Shown piece by piece: positions 35,348 to 43,612 of a stretch of 43,612 nt of DNA. The notes under the pieces are model-generated. The model had not been told where the DNA came from. It worked only from the letters and a program-made list of their open reading frames with translations, and did no database searches. A program made the translations under genes and the position numbers. Each line of letters begins with the position of its first letter. Positions within the stretch are counted from its first letter, which is position 1. The DNA is from Flavobacteriaceae bacterium (GTDB lineage: Bacteria; Bacteroidota; Bacteroidia; Flavobacteriales; Flavobacteriaceae), in NCBI GenBank assembly GCA_017856235.1, contig JAFMFH010000006.1:1-43612 (forward strand), read 5' to 3'.

Positions 35348-36250
35348 ATGAGATTTTATAGTAATGGTAAGCTTTTAATAACAGGAGAATATTTTGTTCT
35401 TAATGGGGCATTATCTCTAGCATTACCAACAATCTATGGACAATATTTTGAAATAAATTATAATAACTCTAATATAATTAATTGGACAAGCTACAATAAT
35501 AATAGAAAGATTTGGTTTAATTGTCAAATAGATAAAGATAGCTTAACAGTTAAATATTCATCATCTAAAGAAATTTCACGAATTATAAAAGAACTAATAA
35601 ATTTCATTAGAGATAAAGAAAGTAATTTTTTAAAATCAAATGGTTCAACAATAATTACAGAATTAACATTTGATAAAGATTGGGGGTTAGGATCTTCATC
35701 AACTCTTATTAATAATCTCTCAAAATTTTCAGGTATTGATCCATATGAACTCAATACTAAATTTTTTAATGGAAGTGGTTATGATATTGCATGTGCTAAT
35801 TCAAATACCTCTTTAGTGTATAGATTAAATGATGACAAAAAAGAAATTAAAAAAATTAATTTTAACCCATCTTTTAGAGATAAATTACATTTTGTTTATT
35901 TAAATAAAAAACAAAATTCCTTAGATGAAATAAAAAGTTTCAGAGAAAGCATAAATTCAAAAATTGGTGTTACTGAGATCTCAGAAATTACAGAGAGAAT
36001 TATTTTAAGCAAAGATCAGTTAGAATTTAATTCACTAATAAAAGAACATGAAGATATAGTGTCAAAACTAATCTCAAAAGAGAAAATTAAGGATAAACTA
36101 TTTGATGACTTTAATGGTGAAATTAAAAGTTTAGGAGCATGGGGAGGTGATTTTATTCTTGCTTCTGCAATTGATAAAAACCCAATAGACTACTTTAGGA
36201 GTAAGGGGTTTCATACTATATTTAATTATAATGAATTAGCTTTAGTCTAA
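35348..36250 (+). CDS. GYDIA-family GHMP kinase, possible phosphomevalonate kinase
   Basis: 300 aa GHMP-superfamily small-molecule kinase. N-terminal NGKLLITGEYFVLNGALSLA (6-25) resembles the start of phosphomevalonate kinases. GLGSSS (113-118) is the ATP loop, GYDIA (144-148) names the family, and LGAWGGDF near residue 272 parallels the Gly-rich third motif. It follows the HMG-CoA reductase gene with a 2-base gap. The most economical role is a kinase step of the mevalonate pathway (inference); mevalonate kinase or another substrate is possible. Stop overlaps the PpiD-like gene's stop as CTAA. Confidence 0.9.
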   Translation: MRFYSNGKLLITGEYFVLNGALSLALPTIYGQYFEINYNNSNIINWTSYNNNRKIWFNCQIDKDSLTVKYSSSKEISRIIKELINFIRDKESNFLKSNGSTIITELTFDKDWGLGSSSTLINNLSKFSGIDPYELNTKFFNGSGYDIACANSNTSLVYRLNDDKKEIKKINFNPSFRDKLHFVYLNKKQNSLDEIKSFRESINSKIGVTEISEITERIILSKDQLEFNSLIKEHEDIVSKLISKEKIKDKLFDDFNGEIKSLGAWGGDFILASAIDKNPIDYFRSKGFHTIFNYNELALV

Positions 36251-38034
36251 TAGTAGATACTTCTATTATCAATAATCTCAGCTTTTGATTCAAGTACTTC
36301 TGGAATCAAAATTGATAATCTTTCTTTCTCTCTGTCACTAAAAGAATTAGATATTTCCTGACTAAGATTGATTTCCTCAGCGATTTCTTTAGATAAAAGT
36401 CTTATGATATAAACTCCATTATTTCCTTTTAATAAAGGAGATAACTCATTAGGTTCAAGAGAAAAAGAAGAACCTATTATGTAGGGTTCAACACCAGCTC
36501 CAACTAGAATTGGATCATATTGAGTAACTGCAGATGCATTTTCAAATTCTAGATTATTCTCCTCTGCAATAATATCTATATTCAATTCTGATTGATATTT
36601 ATTTTTCAAGAAATCATATTTTTTACTTTGAATTAGAATTTCGGTAATCTCAGTTCTAACATCTTCGATATTTGGAAGTCTTGTTTTATTAAATTCAATA
36701 ATTTTTGCAACAATATATCCATCATTTAGGGTAAATCTTCTTACATCACCAACTCTTGAATCATCATCATACATCCATTTAATCACTTCTCTAGAATTAG
36801 TTATCCCCGGCAAACCTCCATCAAAATCATCAAAAGATTCAAAAGTATTTATTTGTAAACTTAAATCACTTTGATTAAGTTGAAGACCGTTATTTGCATC
36901 AAATTCAACCTGAGAAGCTTTCCTAAAGTTTTCATTAGAAGATTCATTTGAAGGAATAATTTCAATCGCGACATCAGCAAGCAAAACTTTATCCAAATTA
37001 GCATCTCTTTTTTTATCTATCATTCTTGTAATTTTATAAAAATTACCATCCTTGTAAGGACCAAAGACTTGGCCAATGTCAAGGCCATAAAGAATATCAG
37101 AAAAATCACTTGATAATTCTTGTTTAGTTTTATAAATTGAGTCCCATACTACTTCAGAGTAGATATCAATAAATTCAGAATAATCTATAACATTAGCAAA
37201 TCCTTCAACATACTCTGTTGAGTTTGTAATTTGATTAAGTTGATTAAAACCATTTTTAAGCTGCTCAAGATTTGTTCTTATATTATTTTCATCAATATTA
37301 CTAGCTGTATCAGGTACATAAATAAATTCAACTTTCTTAGATTCTCCAATTTCGTATATCTCTCTCTTATTCTTTAAATAAGAATTAATTTCTGAATCTT
37401 TAATATTAAAAATAGAATCAGGGACTAATTCGTATGGTATTCTCAGGTATTGGATGTTTACCTTATCATTTTCTAAATGATACTGAATATTTGAATCTGC
37501 GTTGGTATAAGTCACACTTGACTTGATTAAATCAAAATATATTTTTTGTTTTGCAAGAGATATTATATTATCCTCTTGTAATTTCCAAGAATTATATAAG
37601 GTTGGGTTTGAGTTCTTTAATTGAGCTATATAATTTGAAAATTTGCTGAAGTCAAATAAACCTATTTCATTTTGAAATAAAGGGTTTAAAACTATTGATT
37701 CATCACTTGAAATGATTTGTTCTAATTGATTCTTTCCAGCATCGATCCCTAGTTTATTTAACTCTTGAAGTAAGGCTTGATTTTTAATACCTTGATCCCA
37801 TGCAAAGTTTACAGCGCTTGTTGTATTTAACCCATATACAGTCTGAGCTTGTTCAACCATCATATTGAAAATCTCAAAATCAATTTCTTCACCATTAATT
37901 TCACCAACTGGCTTATTTGAGCTAAAGCCTCCATTTGAAGTAAAAACTCCTGAAATAACAAATGCGAATAATGCCATTCCAATTACTATAATCAGGAATA
38001 CCGATCTTTTTCTAATTTGTCCAAGTATAGCCAT
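36247..38034 (-). CDS. PpiD-like membrane-anchored periplasmic chaperone (SurA-N domain)
   Basis: 595 aa from the ATG at 38034; a TTG 27 bases earlier is in frame but the conserved start MAILGQIRKRSVFLI favours the ATG. One membrane helix (about 11-33) anchors a SurA/PpiD-type N-terminal helical domain (GEINGEEIDFEIFNMMVEQ). Two later segments occupy the parvulin positions, but a canonical parvulin HILI-type signature is not recognisable, and the length is below the roughly 700 aa common in Bacteroidota. It probably helps outer-membrane proteins fold after Sec export. Last gene of the coaX operon. Confidence 0.87.
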   Translation of the reverse strand: MAILGQIRKRSVFLIIVIGMALFAFVISGVFTSNGGFSSNKPVGEINGEEIDFEIFNMMVEQAQTVYGLNTTSAVNFAWDQGIKNQALLQELNKLGIDAGKNQLEQIISSDESIVLNPLFQNEIGLFDFSKFSNYIAQLKNSNPTLYNSWKLQEDNIISLAKQKIYFDLIKSSVTYTNADSNIQYHLENDKVNIQYLRIPYELVPDSIFNIKDSEINSYLKNKREIYEIGESKKVEFIYVPDTASNIDENNIRTNLEQLKNGFNQLNQITNSTEYVEGFANVIDYSEFIDIYSEVVWDSIYKTKQELSSDFSDILYGLDIGQVFGPYKDGNFYKITRMIDKKRDANLDKVLLADVAIEIIPSNESSNENFRKASQVEFDANNGLQLNQSDLSLQINTFESFDDFDGGLPGITNSREVIKWMYDDDSRVGDVRRFTLNDGYIVAKIIEFNKTRLPNIEDVRTEITEILIQSKKYDFLKNKYQSELNIDIIAEENNLEFENASAVTQYDPILVGAGVEPYIIGSSFSLEPNELSPLLKGNNGVYIIRLLSKEIAEEINLSQEISNSFSDREKERLSILIPEVLESKAEIIDNRSIYY

Positions 38035-38078
38035 CTGTTCAAATAATTTTCGAAAATACAATTAAGTATTTATTTATA

Positions 38079-39329
38079 CTATTCTTGTTCAATTTTTTTT
38101 AATAGAACTTTTTCAATTTTTGAAGAGCTTGCTTCAATAATTTTTATTAAATATTGACCAATTATAATCTCATCGTCAACTTTTGGAATTTGCTCTTCAT
38201 TAAATACTATTAATCCTCCAAGTGTATCATAAGTCTCACTTTCAGGAAGATTTAGGTTATGGGATTTATTAAGGTATTCTATTTCTAACCTAGCAGATAA
38301 TTCATAAATATTTTCAGAAATTTTCTTTTCAAAATAATCGTAGTTGTCATGTTCATCTTCAATTTCTCCGAATAACTCTTCTACAATATCCTCCACAGTT
38401 ATAATTCCAGATGTTACTCCATATTCATCAATTACAACTGCAATACTCTTTCTTTGCCTTGTTAATAATTCCAATACATCGTTAACTAACATTGGCTCTG
38501 GAACAAATTCAACAGGTAAAATGAGTTCTTTTAGGCTATCTGGTTTTTTCAAAAAATCAAATGAATGTATATATCCAATAATCTCATCAATTGTGTCCAC
38601 ATATACAGGAATCTTTGATAGACCTGTCTCAGTTAAAATTTTTTTGATTTTCTCAATTTCAATAGATTTATCAACAGCGATGATTTCAGCTCTTGGAACC
38701 ATTACATCTCTTGCCTTTACATCGGATAATTCAAGAGCATTTTGAAAAATTTCAATTTCAGAGTCTAAAGTGTCATCAGAATTTTCTATTTCATTTTCTA
38801 TATAGCTTTCTAATTCTAACTTTGAAAAGGAGATTTTAGAATTATCAGGGTCAACTTTAAAGAAAATCTTTAGTATTAAATTTGATGTTATAGTAACAAG
38901 ACTTGTAATCGGATAAAGAAGTATGTAGAATACATATGCAGGTATTGAAAAAATTTTCATTGATAAATTAGAATAAATTTGAAATAATACCTTGGGAATA
39001 AATTCTGCAGCTATTAAAATTAAAAATGTTGAAAGAAAAGTTTGAATTAAAAGAGCAGAAAATTCATTAATGGAACTTAAATCTATGAACGGAATATTAT
39101 CAATTATAAATTGTCCCATAAAAATTCCATATATAACAAGAGCAAAATTGTTGCCAATAAGCATAGTTGCAATAAATCTTGATGGATTTTGTGTAATTAT
39201 AGATAGAACTTTAGGTATCAATCCTAATTTGTTTTTCTCTATTTCTAGATTTAATCTGTTTGAGGAAACATAGGCTATTTCCATTCCTGAAAAAAAAGCA
39301 GATAATAATAGACTGAATATAATTACCAT
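38079..39329 (-). CDS. CNNM/CBS-domain membrane protein (HlyC/CorC family)
   Basis: 416 aa. N-terminal DUF21/CNNM membrane domain with three to four helices (about 1-150), then a CBS pair (about 205-325, starting MVPRAEIIAVD), then a C-terminal CorC/HlyC domain. Family members handle Mg2+ or Co2+ efflux. Despite the 'hemolysin' label in databases there is no toxin evidence. The gldE paralogue of gliding flavobacteria has the same layout, so a motility role cannot be excluded. It starts directly after the stop of the 61-aa gene. Confidence 0.92.
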   Translation of the reverse strand: MVIIFSLLLSAFFSGMEIAYVSSNRLNLEIEKNKLGLIPKVLSIITQNPSRFIATMLIGNNFALVIYGIFMGQFIIDNIPFIDLSSINEFSALLIQTFLSTFLILIAAEFIPKVLFQIYSNLSMKIFSIPAYVFYILLYPITSLVTITSNLILKIFFKVDPDNSKISFSKLELESYIENEIENSDDTLDSEIEIFQNALELSDVKARDVMVPRAEIIAVDKSIEIEKIKKILTETGLSKIPVYVDTIDEIIGYIHSFDFLKKPDSLKELILPVEFVPEPMLVNDVLELLTRQRKSIAVVIDEYGVTSGIITVEDIVEELFGEIEDEHDNYDYFEKKISENIYELSARLEIEYLNKSHNLNLPESETYDTLGGLIVFNEEQIPKVDDEIIIGQYLIKIIEASSSKIEKVLLKKIEQE

Positions 39330-39515
39330 TTACTTTCTGTTTGAATACTTTTTTCTAAAATGCCTCCTAAATAAAGCCATAAAGACAGATAGTATACAAA
39401 ATCCAAGAAAAATAAAGGCTCTATTACTATTTATTGACCAATTCTCAATAACACTAAATAATGAAATGACGGCTATTACCCAATATATTATTTCAGAAAT
39501 TAGAAAGTTTTTCAT
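39330..39515 (-). CDS. Small two-helix membrane protein, unknown
   Basis: 61 aa: two predicted membrane helices (about 8-24 and 30-48) and a very basic tail (RRHFRKKYSNRK), which by the positive-inside rule faces the cytoplasm. It overlaps lptC by 4 bases and abuts the CNNM gene with no gap, so it is translated as part of this operon. The tight coupling and hydrophobic periodicity argue that it is real. Function unknown; an LPS-export accessory role is a guess from position. Confidence 0.75.
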   Translation of the reverse strand: MKNFLISEIIYWVIAVISLFSVIENWSINSNRAFIFLGFCILSVFMALFRRHFRKKYSNRK

Positions 39516-40033
39516 TGATCAGTGATATTAATAGACCCTGTTAAATTACCTGTTACAAGATCGGTAAAGTCTCTATTGGAATCAAGTCTATTTGCTATTA
39601 TTTTGTTAGACTTATCTGTATATTCAAATTTATCTTCAGTAAAAAGCCATTCATTCTCTGTATCATAGTATAACTGATCTGTGATCAATAATTCTCCATC
39701 TGAAGTAGTTATTTCGACATTTCCTTTAAATTCCATAAATCTAAATGAATTAAAAACAATTGCATAGTCAGATTTAATTGTTGATGTTTTATTATCATCA
39801 TAGATTATAAGTTCAACATTATCAAAGAATTCAGAATAATTAAGAATATTATTTGAATAATCAAAATGTTTATTACCAGAAACATATGATTTGACTTTAC
39901 TAGAATCAGTATAAGTCATTGTAAAGTTATTGGCAATGCTAAGAGGAATATTTACCTCATCAATATCATTGAATTGGATCTCTGTATCACATGAGATAAG
40001 TATTATAAAAGTTAAAAAAAAGGTATATCTCAT
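39512..40033 (-). CDS. lptC: LPS export protein LptC (lipoprotein form)
   Basis: 173 aa. Lipobox LISC (Cys15) suggests a lipid anchor in place of the membrane helix of E. coli LptC. The body has the alternating beta pattern of an LptA/LptC jellyroll, with KSDYAIVFN and FEGN-like strand motifs (MEFKGNVEI). It hands LPS from the LptBFG transporter to the periplasmic bridge. It starts 1 base after the TPR gene ends. Confidence 0.87.
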   Translation of the reverse strand: MRYTFFLTFIILISCDTEIQFNDIDEVNIPLSIANNFTMTYTDSSKVKSYVSGNKHFDYSNNILNYSEFFDNVELIIYDDNKTSTIKSDYAIVFNSFRFMEFKGNVEITTSDGELLITDQLYYDTENEWLFTEDKFEYTDKSNKIIANRLDSNRDFTDLVTGNLTGSINITDQ

Positions 40034-40034
40034 T

Positions 40035-41426
40035 TTAAAGGTTTGGGACCTTTACACTTCTTTTAATCCAACATGAAAAAGATATAGTTGAACCTTGATT
40101 ACCTTCGGTAAATATATCTGTTTTAGTCGGTGCTCTACCATCAAATGCAGCAGCAGTTCTGTCGGAAAGTTTTTTTAATGAGGCATCAACACTACCAGCT
40201 TTTTTAGCAGTTTGAGCAGCTAGCCAAAAAACAGCTCTTTTATTAAACTGAGAATCTCCACAATCATTTGCACTATCAGCATATAAATTTGCTATTAACA
40301 GATAGGCTCTACCTAAGGATGGTTGAAACGATAATGCCTGTTCAGCATAGTCTCTTGAAGAAACTTTTCTTCCAGCATTTCTAAATTTAACTGCAATTTT
40401 ATATAAAATATTTGCTTTTTTATAATTATCAGTTTCAAGAGAAACTGATTCTTGATAATATTTCAAGGCTTCATCAGTATTTGCTTTTTTATCATTTAAA
40501 ATTCCTAAATAATAAGCTGAATCAGCAGAGGGTTGCAAACTATGTAGTTGTTCAACTAAAGTGACAAAAAGTGGAGCATCTGAACAGTCTTTCCCATCTA
40601 ATCTACCAGCAGCTCTTCTTATCCATATTGGATTATCCTTATTCTCATCAAAGTTTTTAGTATAAAGTGGAATTAATATTTCACATGTTGCTTCTTTTGC
40701 AATAGTTTGATCAAGAAGTTCAAGATATGAACCAACCGCATTTGTGTTGGTATTATATATTCTTTTATTTCTTGTCTCAGATGAGGTTAATGCAATGCCA
40801 GACTCTTCTTTTTTTAGAATTATATCTAGATTCTTTGAAATGTCATTTTGAAGTAATTGAAACTTCTCGGTAAGTTCCTCATATTTCTCAAATAGGTCTT
40901 CTAATTCAATCTTTGATCCTTCTTTAAATAAGTCATAACCTGTAATAAAATAATAAGCCAAGGACTTTGGACTTGTAAAGCTTGCAGGGTCATTTTGGAA
41001 TGCATAATCAAAAGTTTCATAAATTAAGTTTTTATCATCAATTCCATAATCTAGCATTGCTTGTCCTTTACTGCTTAAAATTTTACCTATTTGACTTACA
41101 CCCGATCTAGTAGGAAAGTTTTCAGCCCATTTGTCATACAACTCAAGTAAATCATTAGTATAACTTTCCTTATCTTCAGGGCTAGTTGACTTTGATATAA
41201 AATCCTTTAGAATTCTTTCACCAAATTGGTAAGTCGCAACATTTAATTTTGGACAATTTTCAAATACAATCTTCCATGGTTCATATGCAGCTTGATAGTT
41301 TCTAATCTTTGCTGATTCGGCAAAAATTGATAGTTGTTCCATACACTCATTAGAACTAAGCTGGGAAAAAACTGGGAGAGAAAATAAGATTAAAATAAAA
41401 CTTCTTAAAAACCTTAAATTATTCAT
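40035..41426 (-). CDS. Exported TPR-repeat protein, unknown
   Basis: 463 aa. A signal peptide ends near FSQ (about residue 22). A helical region (about 30-260) precedes clear tetratricopeptide repeats (about 295-400: SAYYLGILNDKKANTDEALKYY, then two more). It is probably a periplasmic or outer-membrane-associated scaffold. Neighbours (lptC, outer-membrane protein) suggest envelope assembly. It is separated from the upstream outer-membrane gene by 49 bases that include a 24-bp palindrome. Confidence 0.86.
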   Translation of the reverse strand: MNNLRFLRSFILILFSLPVFSQLSSNECMEQLSIFAESAKIRNYQAAYEPWKIVFENCPKLNVATYQFGERILKDFISKSTSPEDKESYTNDLLELYDKWAENFPTRSGVSQIGKILSSKGQAMLDYGIDDKNLIYETFDYAFQNDPASFTSPKSLAYYFITGYDLFKEGSKIELEDLFEKYEELTEKFQLLQNDISKNLDIILKKEESGIALTSSETRNKRIYNTNTNAVGSYLELLDQTIAKEATCEILIPLYTKNFDENKDNPIWIRRAAGRLDGKDCSDAPLFVTLVEQLHSLQPSADSAYYLGILNDKKANTDEALKYYQESVSLETDNYKKANILYKIAVKFRNAGRKVSSRDYAEQALSFQPSLGRAYLLIANLYADSANDCGDSQFNKRAVFWLAAQTAKKAGSVDASLKKLSDRTAAAFDGRAPTKTDIFTEGNQGSTISFSCWIKRSVKVPNL

Positions 41427-41467
41427 GTTTTTAATTTAATTATACTTTAGTTAGACATTACAGATAG

Positions 41468-41491
41468 GAGAAAGTTTAATTAAACTTTCTC
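41468..41491. repeat. Perfect 24-bp palindrome across a stop codon
   Basis: GAGAAAGTTTAA followed directly by its complement TTAAACTTTCTC. It contains the stop codon of the outer-membrane protein gene. It lacks a T-run on the minus strand, so it is not a standard terminator; it may stabilise or process the operon message. Confidence 0.85.
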
Positions 41492-42753
41492 TTAATAAAC
41501 CAAATGTCATTTAACGATAGGCCTAATCTAAGAGCAACATAATTCTCTATTAATAAACTTTTATCATCATTTATTTTACCAAACTCAAGACCTAAATTAG
41601 CTTTTGATAGACCTGATAAAGGTAAACCAAGTCCCAAATTTAAACTAAAATGATTTATAGGCAAATTATTTATAATAATACTTTTTTCTTCATTTCTAAT
41701 TCCTAATCTATATTTAACTCTTTTCCAATAACTTGTTAAAGATGATGAATCTGGTATAAAATATCCTCCAATTGAGAATATTTTAGAGTCTCGGTATGAT
41801 ACGTTTTTTATATCTAAAAATTTATTTTCAAATTTTGATGATATCTTATTTTCATATTGAGCTCCGAAAAACCATTTATTTTTTTTCTCCAATCCTATTG
41901 AATAAATAGATTTTTTTGGAACAAGTAAACTAGTATTATCTAATCCTGAATTTGCAAGGTCTACATCAAAAAAATCTCCTATTGATTCTTCATTAATAAC
42001 AGCTGAAGTTGATGTATAAACAAACTCAGTATTATATGAATTCAGATAATCAGATAGATTATAATTGAATACTAAATTAAATAATATATCATCCTTTAGT
42101 GGAAAAGAAATACTTGAAGAAAGACTATATGTAAAACCTGTAATTTCTGAGCTACTATTTGAGTAAGTACCATAATTAATTCCATCATATTGGTTAAACT
42201 TATCATAAGAAAATTTTCCAAAGTTGTAGTTAATAGTAGCACCAATTGAAATATATTTATTCAAGGGTATTCCTAAGGATGCAAATGCTCTATTAATATC
42301 TCCATCTGCTCCAAAAAATCTTGTATCTATTATATTTTCATTATTAAATTCTTCTGAAGTCTGAAGTCTAAATCCTATTGAAGAATATGGCAAAAGACCA
42401 AATCCAAATCCAAATCTTTTAACAGGAATTCCGATAGCAATATAGTTTATATTTGCAGCATTAGCTCTTTCTGCTGATACACTATTTGAGATCCTCATAG
42501 ATTTATAAAAGGTTCCAATTTGATAATTTGTAGTTTTTAATTTTGCAAGTGAGGATGGGTTATTAATATTAAATTCGATTGAATCAATAGCTGAGTCAAT
42601 CCCTCCCATTGAAATATTAGATATATTACCAAGAAAGTTTATTTCACCTAATTCATTAAGGGAATATGGTGATCTAGTATTGTTTTGAGAAAAAGAAAAT
42701 AATGATGAAAATAGTATACAAACTAAAAAGGACGGAATTTTATCTATTTTCAT
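41476..42753 (-). CDS. Outer-membrane beta-barrel protein, unknown substrate
   Basis: 425 aa. A signal peptide ends near FSQ (about 23). The rest alternates polar and aromatic residues in many strands with glycine-rich turns (SMGGIDSAIDS, GFGFGLLPYSS), the pattern of a 14-strand-like FadL/OmpP1-type barrel, ending in an aromatic strand near the C-terminus (DIWFIKRKF). It is a channel or structural barrel; the substrate is not readable. It overlaps coaX by 14 bases, an arrangement I recall as common in flavobacteria. Confidence 0.83.
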   Translation of the reverse strand: MKIDKIPSFLVCILFSSLFSFSQNNTRSPYSLNELGEINFLGNISNISMGGIDSAIDSIEFNINNPSSLAKLKTTNYQIGTFYKSMRISNSVSAERANAANINYIAIGIPVKRFGFGFGLLPYSSIGFRLQTSEEFNNENIIDTRFFGADGDINRAFASLGIPLNKYISIGATINYNFGKFSYDKFNQYDGINYGTYSNSSSEITGFTYSLSSSISFPLKDDILFNLVFNYNLSDYLNSYNTEFVYTSTSAVINEESIGDFFDVDLANSGLDNTSLLVPKKSIYSIGLEKKNKWFFGAQYENKISSKFENKFLDIKNVSYRDSKIFSIGGYFIPDSSSLTSYWKRVKYRLGIRNEEKSIIINNLPINHFSLNLGLGLPLSGLSKANLGLEFGKINDDKSLLIENYVALRLGLSLNDIWFIKRKFN

Positions 42754-43474
42754 TGTAATTTATAATATAATTTAAACCTTGGGCTAAAAAGTCTTGGTTG
42801 GCAAATATTGCATTTTTTATCCTATTAAACAAAAACTTTGAAAATCCTCCAACTATAATAACATTAAGCTTTGGGTATTCTTTTTTAAGTATATCTATAT
42901 AATTATTTACCTCAGCAATGACCCCGTTATATATTCCAGAATGAATTGACTCATTTGTAGATGATCCAATTATATTTTTGGTTTCTTCAAATTCCAATAA
43001 TGGTAAATTAGAAGTGTGCGTATTTAAACTACTGTATCTAAGTTTAAACCCGGGTGATATTGCACCACCATGATATGTATTGTTTGAATCTACAAAATCA
43101 TAAGTTATACATGTACCTATGTCTATTATCAGATTATCTTTATTTGGATTATTAAATATAGCAGACGATACAAGAGCAATTCTATCTTGACCCAAGGATT
43201 TTTTTGTCTTATAATTATTCTTGAATGGAATTAATAATTTATCATCCAATAAACTAATATGCTTTGAATTTTTTAAACTCTGAGTTATATAAAGATCATG
43301 GTTAGAAGATACACTACAAGAAATTACATTTTTGATATTATTTTTATTGGGAATTGATTCAAATGTTTTAGCAAAATCTTCATCGTCACATATTGTATTA
43401 TATATAGTTTTATTTTTCTGGAATAGAAAAAACTTTACCTTACTGTTACCTATGTCAATCACTAAATTCATCAA
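42740..43474 (-). CDS. coaX: Type III pantothenate kinase
   Basis: 244 aa. DIGNSKVKFF (phosphate-1), LGQDRIALVSSA, DIGTCITYDF (phosphate-2) and GGAISPGFKLR are CoaX landmarks of the ASKHA fold. It phosphorylates pantothenate, the first step of coenzyme A synthesis, and is not feedback-inhibited in this family. It is the first gene of the seven-gene minus-strand operon and is divergent from tRNA-Phe; 73 bases between them hold both promoters. Confidence 0.95.
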   Translation of the reverse strand: MMNLVIDIGNSKVKFFLFQKNKTIYNTICDDEDFAKTFESIPNKNNIKNVISCSVSSNHDLYITQSLKNSKHISLLDDKLLIPFKNNYKTKKSLGQDRIALVSSAIFNNPNKDNLIIDIGTCITYDFVDSNNTYHGGAISPGFKLRYSSLNTHTSNLPLLEFEETKNIIGSSTNESIHSGIYNGVIAEVNNYIDILKKEYPKLNVIIVGGFSKFLFNRIKNAIFANQDFLAQGLNYIINYNENR

Positions 43475-43501
43475 GGAATTTTTTATAAAATTAAAGAAAC
43501 A

Positions 43502-43537
43502 TTTGAATACAGCTTTATCTAAATATTAATATATTTG
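43502..43537 (+). promoter_or_regulatory. Promoter of tRNA-Phe
   Basis: TTTG at 43502-43505 and TATATTTG at 43530-43537 fit the Bacteroidota -33 and -7 elements, with a 24-base gap, at the long end of the known range. The -7 box ends 10 bases before the tRNA, as expected. Confidence 0.6.
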
Positions 43538-43547
43538 CCATGCTTTT

Positions 43548-43612
43548 GGTACCATAGCTCAGTTGGTAGAGCAAAGGACTGAAAATCCTTGTGTCCCTGG
43601 TTCGATTCCTGG
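43548..43612 (+). tRNA. tRNA-Phe (GAA), cut at the window end
   Basis: Acceptor 5' strand GGTACCA, D-stem GCTC/GAGC (43557-43560 with 43569-43572), anticodon stem AAGGA/TCCTT, loop CTGAAAA with anticodon GAA at 43581-43583, variable loop GTGTC, and T-arm to position 65. The 3' acceptor strand is beyond the end. The T-stem CCTGG/CCTGG leaves a central T-T mismatch. Confidence 0.95.

Noticed and set aside
38035-38061. TTG start extending the PpiD-like protein by nine residues
   Set aside because: The ATG at 38034 opens the conserved MAILGQIRKRS membrane-anchor start; the extension overlaps the likely promoter region.
38079-39329. Hemolysin toxin
   Set aside because: The 'hemolysin' name of this family is historical; the domain order is that of a CNNM ion transporter.

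Overview
The window is chromosomal DNA of a streamlined member of the Bacteroidota, almost certainly a (marine-type) flavobacterium. The evidence is very AT-rich DNA, genes packed end to end, promoter -7 boxes of the Bacteroidota type (TAnnTTTG), A-rich start regions with almost no Shine-Dalgarno sequences, and lineage-typical genes: the NagB/PIG-L fusion, a GYDIA-type GHMP kinase beside HMG-CoA reductase, a Bacteroidota-type LptE, and 'SQ'-ending signal peptides. No phage, insertion sequence, CRISPR array or plasmid gene is visible. No stretch above 300 bases lacks a gene. The ends are cut inside two tRNA genes: a 3' fragment at the left (possibly initiator Met) and tRNA-Phe at the right.

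Layout. 1-5.7 kb: an exported gamma-glutamyltransferase-like lipoprotein, a tiny Cys-rich zinc-ribbon protein, an exported M20 amidohydrolase and the glucosamine-6-phosphate deaminase/PIG-L fusion. 5.8-10.3 kb: thioredoxin reductase facing a degenerate arginase-fold protein coupled to topoisomerase I. 10.4-15.05 kb: a dienelactone-hydrolase-like protein, a Crp/Fnr regulator, then a four-gene translationally coupled sulfur operon (TauE/SafE exporter, persulfide dioxygenase fused to two rhodaneses, two YeeE/YedE-type transporters). A perfect Crp-like palindrome lies where the -33 element of this operon should be. 15.1-21.3 kb: miaB (no usable ATG/GTG/TTG start), a sigma-54 activator without receiver domain, lptE, a TPR protein, secG, groES and groEL. 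21.3-28.3 kb: purH and the rod-shape cluster mreB-mreC-mreD-mrdA-rodA. 28.3-36.2 kb: Prc protease, surE-lpxB, a POT peptide transporter, HMG-CoA reductase and the GYDIA kinase. 36.2-43.5 kb, minus strand: a seven-gene envelope operon (coaX, outer-membrane protein, TPR protein, lptC, small membrane protein, CNNM/CBS protein, PpiD-like chaperone).

Themes. Most genes are core: cell wall elongation, LPS export, protein export and folding, isoprenoid and purine synthesis. The accessory-looking part is the sulfane-sulfur module with its own regulator and operator. The best unexplained signals are that operator, the non-AUG miaB start inside a 15-bp direct repeat, a motif shared by the miaB and groES upstream regions, a leader-peptide-like stretch ending in a hairpin that abuts the gamma-glutamyltransferase start codon, the arginase-fold protein that has lost metal ligands, and convergent genes that overlap at their stop codons.
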